Shown here: positions 58,067 through 64,000 of the stretch, piece by piece
How positions within the stretch are numbered: position 1 is the first letter of the stretch
Layout of the letters: each line of letters begins with the position of its first letter
Source: Oligoflexia bacterium
GTDB taxonomy: Bacteria; Bdellovibrionota_B; Oligoflexia; Oligoflexales; JAGOVF01
Direction of reading: 5' to 3'
DNA: 64,000 nucleotides
NCBI GenBank assembly: GCA_030432875.1
Contig: JAUILP010000006.1
Span: forward strand, 1-64,000
Notes under the pieces: generated by a model
Told to the model about the DNA's origin: nothing
The model's input: the letters and a program-made list of their open reading frames with translations, nothing else
Databases searched by the model: none
Position numbers and translations under genes: made by a program

Positions 58067-58136
58067 GGTTGTTTATTAAAAAAGTACTTTTTTGCTTAAA
58101 GTCGTGACTCGTTTACGATAAAGGCTTAGTAGGAAT

Positions 58137-59009
58137 TTATTTTTTCTTTATCGAGACATCTTCTAGATTGAGAGAAAAATTTTCTAAAAGTTCGCGCATA
58201 AATTTGGCATGCAAATAATGCCCCGCTTTATACAGGGTGATTTTTCCAAATAGCTGAAACCCCAAAAGCTTAAGATCGCCGACGCAGTCAAGGAGCTTGT
58301 GGCGCACAAATTCGTTGGAAAACCGAAGCCCCTCGGCATTGATCACTTTTTCATCATCAACCACCACCGCATTGTCTAGGGAACCACCACGAGCAAGACC
58401 CCGGGAGCGCATAAATTCTACGTCTTTTAGGTGGCAAAAGGTTCTGGCCTCACACAATGAAAAATAATTGTCCTCATTAAGCAAAAACTCAGTGGACTGT
58501 TTGCCGATGGCTTTGCTGTACTGAAAGTCTATAGTACAGGAAAATAAAAGCTCATCCGTTGAATGAGGTTCTATGCGCATAAAACTATCATGATGCACCA
58601 CTTCAAAAGGTTTTATGGCGCGATAAGTTTTTTTGGGGGAATCTTGGCGTTTAGAGCCCGTTATAAGCAAAAAATCAACAAAAGGTGCTGCGCTTCCGTC
58701 CAAAATTGGGACTTCAGGAGCATTGATTTTGACTAAGACATTATCGATACCAAGGCCATGGAAAGCGCTCATCAAATGTTCAATAGTGGACACGCTATTT
58801 TCACCGCTACCGATCGTGGTGTTGAGTTCAGTGGCCCCGATTGCTGCAGGTGTTGCGGTGATGATTGGTGCATTCGGAATATCGGTGCGTAAAAAAACAA
58901 TACCATGATCTGGTCCAGCGGGAAGAACTTCAATTTCGACGATATTGCCGCTATGAAGACCAACGCCACGGAATCTCAAGGGCTTGAGGAGGGTTCGTTG
59001 GTACTGCAT
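58137..59009 (-). CDS. lpxC: UDP-3-O-acyl-N-acetylglucosamine deacetylase
   Basis: Zinc deacetylase that commits UDP-GlcNAc derivatives to lipid A synthesis. 290 residues. Zinc ligands His78 in STIEHLMSAFHGLGIDNV and His237/Asp241 in RHKLLDCVGDLKLLG, plus the catalytic His264 in KAGHYLHAKF; these align closely with the E. coli numbering 79, 238, 242, 265. Start MQYQRTLLKPLRFRGVGLHSG is canonical. A 180-nt gap separates it from pyrF upstream on the same strand. It converges with the ABC gene. Confidence 0.98.
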   Translation of the reverse strand: MQYQRTLLKPLRFRGVGLHSGNIVEIEVLPAGPDHGIVFLRTDIPNAPIITATPAAIGATELNTTIGSGENSVSTIEHLMSAFHGLGIDNVLVKINAPEVPILDGSAAPFVDFLLITGSKRQDSPKKTYRAIKPFEVVHHDSFMRIEPHSTDELLFSCTIDFQYSKAIGKQSTEFLLNEDNYFSLCEARTFCHLKDVEFMRSRGLARGGSLDNAVVVDDEKVINAEGLRFSNEFVRHKLLDCVGDLKLLGFQLFGKITLYKAGHYLHAKFMRELLENFSLNLEDVSIKKK

Positions 59010-59189
59010 GGATAAATAGTCTTTTTATGAATTGGTGATTACCCCTCTGTTCTAAATTTTGCCGAGGTATTGTACTCACTATATTAGATACCTCCCCTGG
59101 CGACAATATAGAAAAAAATCCGCGTTTTATGGAAAAAAAGACACACTGACCCCGTGTAAATAATTAAGAGAATCAAAATCTCTGCGGTC

Positions 59190-60101
59190 TTATTCTTTCC
59201 ACATGGCGAGGTAATGATCGAGTCGACGGGAAACCCACTGCTGATAGCCGCTCCAGGAAGTGATCTTTTGTAGTTCTTTTTGGTGTGTTGGGGATCCGAT
59301 GCCAAGGATGTCCCGAGAAACATTGATAAGTGAAGGAGACTGTGGCGGAAGGACGGCTTTGATGCTTTTTAGAGAAAAGCCTTGAGCGCCAACCCCAGGT
59401 ATAAGCAAAGGAAATTGATGAAGCTGGGTGGTGTCCAATGCATTATTAGCTTCAAAATAGGGAGCGCCAACCACGAAGCCTAGGCTTTCAAAGTAGCCGC
59501 TCTTTTGCGCATGATCTATATATAACTTGCCCACAAATTCAGCAAAATTCAGCTGGTTTTCCATTCTTTTGGTTTGAATGACAGGGCCGCTCGGGTTGGA
59601 GCTCAAAAGAACAATATAAACCCCCTTGCCTGCAAGTAACCACGGACTCATGGCTTCAATCGTATCGATACCAAGATAGGGCGTGATGGTTATCGCGTCA
59701 GCATGAAAAATTTCAAAGGCTGCTTTCCCGTAAGCGAACATGGTTGACCGAATATCCGCGCGTTTCGCATCATATATGTTTAAAAATCCCCGCTCGCGGG
59801 CCTTTAAGGTTACCGATTCTAATGCCTGCATCCCTTGCCAGCCGCAGGCCTCAAAAAAAGCGCTTTGCCATTTTATAATTTTGATACGGGGCTCTATGGC
59901 ATCCAAGACGCAAGTGCAAAAATCATCAATAAAATCAGCAAGAGAATTTTCTTGCCTGCACTGCGCGAAAAACGGAGGTAAATCATTAAAAATATGCAAG
60001 TCGATGCCTATACATAGAGGTGCCTCAGACGCGGAGATATTTTTTTCCAGGTGTCTACGAAAACTTTTTTTAAGCAATGGAGGCATTTTTATCCCTAACA
60101 T
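59190..60101 (-). CDS. pyrF: Orotidine 5'-phosphate decarboxylase (type 2)
   Basis: Last step of UMP synthesis: decarboxylates OMP. 303 residues, the long type 2 form. Catalytic DxKRxD: Asp111, Lys113, Asp116 in YDAKRADIRST. Other matches: LCIGIDLHI, IIKWQSAFFEACGWQGMQAL, DAITITPYLGIDTI, and GVGAQG near the end. It overlaps the upstream FadJ-like gene by 7 nt and is cotranslated with it. Confidence 0.95.
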   Translation of the reverse strand: MLGIKMPPLLKKSFRRHLEKNISASEAPLCIGIDLHIFNDLPPFFAQCRQENSLADFIDDFCTCVLDAIEPRIKIIKWQSAFFEACGWQGMQALESVTLKARERGFLNIYDAKRADIRSTMFAYGKAAFEIFHADAITITPYLGIDTIEAMSPWLLAGKGVYIVLLSSNPSGPVIQTKRMENQLNFAEFVGKLYIDHAQKSGYFESLGFVVGAPYFEANNALDTTQLHQFPLLIPGVGAQGFSLKSIKAVLPPQSPSLINVSRDILGIGSPTHQKELQKITSWSGYQQWVSRRLDHYLAMWKE

Positions 60102-62005
60102 AAATACGATAAATGGGGCCAGTTTTTAGTAACATAAGCTTTGAGGCGATTATTGTTGCTATCACGTATAAAGTTTAGTGGCGTTCCTTCAACTAAAGGA
60201 ACGCCAAGCGCTCGAGACGTGAGCAAATCAATTTGATTTAGTGACAGTCCTGTGTTCAATTGGGCTAATTTTTTGACGATAAGGCTCGCATAGGTTAATA
60301 GCCTGATGTGGACAGACATGTTGTTGGGAGGCGTTACCCCTCGGGAAGCGTTGCGGGATAATTCCTTTATTAAACGGTTCATGCTGAAAAAATTCGGATT
60401 TTCAGTCATAAACTCTTTAAAAAACTTGGTTTCGGCATCATCTACCGGAACAAACTCTTCACCGTGATAATTTAAAAAAGCATCCCATTGCTGGCTTTGA
60501 CTTGCAAACACCCACCCCGTCTTTTCAAGCGCACTTAAGATTTTTTCTAATGATAGCTGCGATATGCGGCAAAAAGCTATCATGTCTGATAGAAACGCCA
60601 TTCTGATCACACTCGAAACGCTTCTCTGATTTTTTCCTAAAGGCCGCGTCATAATAACATCTTTACAAATACACCCCATAATTTGCAAAACGGCTTCTTT
60701 ATGAGTCATATCATTTTCAGGGCAACACCATTCATAAATACTTGGGCGGTAGCTGTTGATGTCCCGATAAATATGGATAAAATTAAAAACGGACTTGTTA
60801 AAGGAGAGCTTTAATTCTTGCTCAGCCATCCAGGATAAACGCGGACATTTGAGCGGCTCCTCGCCCAAATGTCCCCACCAGACATAGTTTTGCCAATAGG
60901 AACTGAGCTTTTCCGGCTTAATGATAGAAGATAGCCTGTGGTATAGCACTTCTAAGCTCTTTTTTAAGTCATCCTCTTCCAGGCAGCATAAAAACAGCCT
61001 TTTTTTACTTTGAATCAGACGTAACAAACTGCCCTTGGGAAGAGTGGAATGAGTCACATCAATAGCAAGAATTGGCTCATGGGTAAGGTTGGTCAACGCG
61101 CTGTCTTTAATGGTAGAGAACTCAAGATATTTTATATACTTAGGGTCAAATACCTGTTTGGCTGCTAGGGCCAAAGCCGGGGAGTCCCCTGCGGATGTTT
61201 CCGTGCTTTTATTTTTGCTATTATTTTCCAGATAAAGATCGTAGTAATGAGCGCGGAGCTTAAGATGGTGGAGTTCATCATCGCCATCAGGAATGTGCCG
61301 CCACATAGTCTTTTCTTTAATGTATTTATAAGCGCGAGGGGATTTATTGTTAGGGCCGTGACTAAACCTAAGTTTATTTAGATATCCCGAATTTAGCCAG
61401 TCTGGTACAAGGCCCGCCAAAGATTCATACCAATTTGTATAATTAATGGCTTTGTGAATGATGCCACTATGGAAGGCATCTCGAGCCTTAAATACCAGTG
61501 GGAGTTTTGGGTGGCTTTTAATTTCATTTAGGAGTTTTTTTTCCACCCCTAACGAATTTAAGTTGGGAAAAAAACCAAATTCAGCTTCGGGAAATCCAAT
61601 CAAAGGTTTTTTGTTGAACCAAAGTCTAATATGGCAAGCAAGAGCAAGCTCAAAAAAGCTGCCAAAGCACTCGGCGTCGCTCAGATACATAACTGTTATG
61701 GGGGCGCGGTGAATTTTTTCTAAGACCGTATTAGCTTGCTTAAAGTAGGAAAAAACCTCTTGACGGAAAAGAGAGTTTTTAAGGTGGAATATCCACTCCT
61801 CTTGATAATCATTTAAGGGCATGCGCTGGCAAAGAACTAGGAGCTTTATGGGGGGAGGCGCATTTTCTGATCCAAATCGTGGCAATAAAGAATCTAGAGC
61901 CTTAAAAAAGTCAAAACATTGGGGAGAATAAAGTGACACAAGATTATTGAGTTCAATAGCCACAATATCTGGGGATAATTTTTTTATGGTATAGGTTGTC
62001 GCCAA
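60095..62005 (-). CDS. FadJ-like protein with crotonase domain, degenerate
   Basis: 636 residues. The N-terminal 200 residues match the enoyl-CoA hydratase (crotonase) part of fatty-acid oxidation complex alpha subunits: VMYLSDAECFGSFFELALAC then GFPEAEFGFFPNLNSLG, keeping both equivalents of the catalytic Glu. The GGG oxyanion glycine cluster is changed to CFGSFF. No GxGxxG NAD-binding Rossmann motif is visible after it, and the C-terminal part (about 540-620, LLTSRALGVPLVEGTPLNFI) only weakly recalls a 3-hydroxyacyl-CoA dehydrogenase end. A TTG start at 62005 follows AAGGATAAACAAGGA. Probably a diverged, perhaps non-catalytic relative. Overlaps pyrF. Confidence 0.55.
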   Translation of the reverse strand: MATTYTIKKLSPDIVAIELNNLVSLYSPQCFDFFKALDSLLPRFGSENAPPPIKLLVLCQRMPLNDYQEEWIFHLKNSLFRQEVFSYFKQANTVLEKIHRAPITVMYLSDAECFGSFFELALACHIRLWFNKKPLIGFPEAEFGFFPNLNSLGVEKKLLNEIKSHPKLPLVFKARDAFHSGIIHKAINYTNWYESLAGLVPDWLNSGYLNKLRFSHGPNNKSPRAYKYIKEKTMWRHIPDGDDELHHLKLRAHYYDLYLENNSKNKSTETSAGDSPALALAAKQVFDPKYIKYLEFSTIKDSALTNLTHEPILAIDVTHSTLPKGSLLRLIQSKKRLFLCCLEEDDLKKSLEVLYHRLSSIIKPEKLSSYWQNYVWWGHLGEEPLKCPRLSWMAEQELKLSFNKSVFNFIHIYRDINSYRPSIYEWCCPENDMTHKEAVLQIMGCICKDVIMTRPLGKNQRSVSSVIRMAFLSDMIAFCRISQLSLEKILSALEKTGWVFASQSQQWDAFLNYHGEEFVPVDDAETKFFKEFMTENPNFFSMNRLIKELSRNASRGVTPPNNMSVHIRLLTYASLIVKKLAQLNTGLSLNQIDLLTSRALGVPLVEGTPLNFIRDSNNNRLKAYVTKNWPHLSYLC

Positions 62006-62112
62006 TCCTTGTTTATCCTTTTTGCCAGCAAAAACGCTAATTTTTCTGGAGCATCAAACCATATTTTTTTTGCCGCCGAGCGGTGTTTTTTAATAGATGC
62101 CTATTTAAAGTT

Positions 62113-63177
62113 TTACTTAATAATCACCACATTAATTTCTGGAAAAGCTTCTAAATTAATGAGAATACCACCGCGCATTTTTTGCTCTAACAGACAAAAG
62201 AGAAATCCACTTGAATTGACAAACTGATGAGGCAGGTTATCCGAAATATTGAGCAGTGGTGAAGAAGCAAGTTCATGAGAAAAAAAGTTTTCTAAATAAT
62301 AGTTCAACCGACTGAAGGGGCTGTGCACTTTTAGCCACTTAATATCACTGGAGCTTTCTGCGTGGCTGGGTTTGAGCGCCGCGTTGAGAATATGTGCGAG
62401 TTCAATAAAAAAATCATGATTAATTTCATAATCAGCCGAGCGAATTTTTAAAAACTCTAAAATTAAGCCCCCCCCGCTAAATGCTTTGATATTTTCCTTT
62501 GTGAAGCTTTGCCCATCATGAGCAAAAGTTTCGACCATAATAGCACCCTGAATCCACGCAAAACGATTGTGATCATAAGGATTTAGACTTTCATGCTTTA
62601 GAAGTTTTTCTATACCGCGAAGCTCCTGAGGTTCAATGGTATAGGGGATTAGAGAAAAATCCTGAAATTTCCCGTTTTTAAGGCTGACTATTATCTTTTG
62701 ATCGCTTGGCGCTTTGGTAAAAAAGTTTTGTTTAATATGACGGTCGAGCATCTTTTTTTCTGATTTCCCGAAATTTGGCAGAAGTAACTCTAAATCCCTA
62801 TTAATTTCTAGTAACCGTCGATAGGATTTGGCGGGAATTTTTTCTTCTTTACCTGATATGATGTATAAAGTTCTCTTTTGATGAAAGAGAATATCTTCGA
62901 CTATCGTTGTAAACTCCATTTTTACATTGCTTATAGGGCAATTAAAGGGCAGCGAGCGTGAAAAAAAATTATCTTCCTCTTCTACATTTGAAGACGTTAC
63001 AAGGGCAATACGGCTGAATTCATGTTTAGCCACCAACCCGGTTTGCAAACATAAATTTACAAGAGGTTTTGCCAGCTGACTTTCATCGAAACCGCTAAAA
63101 GATTTGGGGAATGACAATTGCTGATATGTGCTAGTGACATTTAAATATCGTGATTTTTGCCACAATATTTCATGCAT
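62113..63177 (-). CDS. Hypothetical protein
   Basis: 354 residues with no domain I recognise. Soluble, no signal peptide or transmembrane helix; mixed helix and strand; conserved-looking segments are IALVTSSNVEEEDNFFSRSL, LYIISGKEEKIPAKSYRRLL and FSGGGLILEF. AGAAGG lies upstream of the ATG. Its start overlaps the end of the TPR gene by 8 nt, so it is cotranslated with it, and it precedes the FadJ-like gene by 107 nt. Function unknown; a TPR partner or a cofactor-binding regulator is possible. Confidence 0.6.
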   Translation of the reverse strand: MHEILWQKSRYLNVTSTYQQLSFPKSFSGFDESQLAKPLVNLCLQTGLVAKHEFSRIALVTSSNVEEEDNFFSRSLPFNCPISNVKMEFTTIVEDILFHQKRTLYIISGKEEKIPAKSYRRLLEINRDLELLLPNFGKSEKKMLDRHIKQNFFTKAPSDQKIIVSLKNGKFQDFSLIPYTIEPQELRGIEKLLKHESLNPYDHNRFAWIQGAIMVETFAHDGQSFTKENIKAFSGGGLILEFLKIRSADYEINHDFFIELAHILNAALKPSHAESSSDIKWLKVHSPFSRLNYYLENFFSHELASSPLLNISDNLPHQFVNSSGFLFCLLEQKMRGGILINLEAFPEINVVIIK

Positions 63178-64000
63178 CGAGAGTGCCTTCTAATTGAACA
63201 GAAAGCGTTTCAATGCCTTCTCTCAATGAAGCAGATCTTATGCGAGCTTTGAGGAGGTTTAACGTTTTTAGTAAGTAACGCCAATTTTTTTGGTCAATAG
63301 CAATATTGACCAGCATTTCGTAGGCTTCAAAAAAATGAGGATCAACGCCAAGGACCTGTTCAAACATCTCGACGGCCTTTTTAATTTGCCCGGTTTTTAA
63401 ATACAGATGCCCTAATCTATTTGTAATCAAGTTTTTTTCACGGGTTGAGCTCGTTTTCTTCCGGAGTTCACCTAAAACCATAATGCAGGATTCAAAGTCA
63501 CCGAGGCGGTAATAGGCCTCATAATATAAGTTAGAGGTTTCTAAGGGACTGTTTTTGCAGAATTTATTTAAAACATCAATGGCTTCTTTATAATTCGCTT
63601 CGTGGTAGACAAAAACAGTGGCCAATTCATGAGCAATTCGGTACTTTTCTTGCTCTTTTCCTGCATGAAGTATTTTTTTGAGAATGTTTGCGACGCTGAC
63701 CCAATCATTTTGTTGCGTGAAAACCAATTTAAAATATTTCAAAGCCTTAATATTATACTCATCAAACTTTAAGAGTTCATCAAAAGATTCGGCTAACAGT
63801 TCATCGTGCGGGCATTTTTTTTCATAGAGCAATGTTAGTCGCTCCAGGGTTTTAATAATATCACCACTTCGCCGGAATAATTTGTAGCAATTATAGAGGA
63901 TTTTTGCTTCATCCTCCCAGTTTTCAAGGCCAATGATTTTGTGAAGGACATCGCGACGAAATTCAGCATAATTCAATTCAAATTTTTCGAGGATGTTCTG
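63170..64000 (-). CDS. TPR-repeat protein, 5' end outside the window
   Basis: Partial gene. An open frame runs from the window edge (residues reading QNILEKFELNYAEFRRD..) through at least 276 codons to the stop at 63170, so a start at 63976 (TTG) is not trusted; the real start lies to the right. Helix pairs with TPR spacing are clear, for example LGHLYLKTGQIKKAVEMFEQ then VLGVDPHFFEAYEML and VFVYHEANYKEAIDVLNKF. TPRs mediate protein-protein contacts. It is the upstream partner of the unknown 354-aa protein gene. Confidence 0.8.
   Translation of the reverse strand, partial: QNILEKFELNYAEFRRDVLHKIIGLENWEDEAKILYNCYKLFRRSGDIIKTLERLTLLYEKKCPHDELLAESFDELLKFDEYNIKALKYFKLVFTQQNDWVSVANILKKILHAGKEQEKYRIAHELATVFVYHEANYKEAIDVLNKFCKNSPLETSNLYYEAYYRLGDFESCIMVLGELRKKTSSTREKNLITNRLGHLYLKTGQIKKAVEMFEQVLGVDPHFFEAYEMLVNIAIDQKNWRYLLKTLNLLKARIRSASLREGIETLSVQLEGTLDA

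Noticed and set aside
58078-58093. AAAAAAGTACTTTTTT palindrome between the ABC gene and lpxC
   Set aside because: Almost pure A/T stem, too weak for a terminator call.

Overview
The window is an origin-proximal stretch of an AT-rich, Gram-negative bacterial chromosome. It carries a dnaA-oriC-dnaN-gyrB-gyrA block, a perfect parS site, and lipid A/LPS genes (lpxC, waaA, a family 9 glycosyltransferase). TGA is used as a stop. The mix of a TIGR02147-type regulator, many long lineage-specific lipoproteins (one with a HEIIY motif), a PilZ protein and a c-subunit with a signal-like extension points to the Bdellovibrionota/Oligoflexia (Silvanigrellales-like) group. That placement is inference from gene families; I see no rRNA or tRNA to confirm it. 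No tRNA, rRNA, CRISPR array or intact insertion sequence was found.

Layout. 1-137: 10-bp tandem array cut by the window edge. 138-1025: non-coding, with a perfect 16-bp parS. 1072-3070 (minus): F0 ATP synthase genes (AtpZ-like, AtpI-like, atpB, atpE). 3314-11874 (plus): dnaA, oriC, dnaN, gyrB, gyrA. 11999-16331 (plus): gatC-gatA-gatB and an overlapping serine hydrolase. 16344-26201 (minus): envelope block with a barrel-like protein, four lipoproteins and a TIGR02147 regulator. 26573-28780 (plus): secreted prolyl-oligopeptidase-like protein. 28921-32668 (minus): htpX, a BamC-like lipoprotein, mdh, and a zinc-ribbon membrane protein. 33389-37439 (plus): a possible degenerate metallo-beta-lactamase-fold protein and full-length gcvP. 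37455-42346 (minus): PilZ protein, 1000-residue PEGA/helical-repeat lipoprotein, anchored membrane protein. 42655-53325 (plus): LPS core genes, RNase G/E, aspartate aminotransferase, pheS-pheT, and a retropepsin-like protease with a RimK ligase. 53627-54349 (minus): SDR oxidoreductase. 54530-58066 (plus): heterodimeric ABC exporter. 58137-64000 (minus): lpxC, pyrF, a FadJ-like degenerate protein, an unknown protein, and a TPR protein cut by the window end.

How the genes work together. Genes right of oriC run with the rightward fork and the atp genes run with the leftward fork. Replication initiation and topology (dnaA, dnaN, gyrBA) sit beside translation (gatCAB, and further on pheST and rimK). 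The rest is largely envelope building (lpxC, waaA, GT9, ABC exporter, lipoproteins) and core metabolism (mdh, gcvP, aspC, pyrF).

The most unusual parts are the phased A-tract array near parS/oriC, the regulator plus paired paralogous lipoproteins (one with HEIIY, one with it lost), the prolyl-oligopeptidase-like protein lacking an obvious catalytic His, the FadJ-like protein with no visible NAD-binding domain, and an intrinsic terminator placed between promoter and start codon of the aminotransferase.
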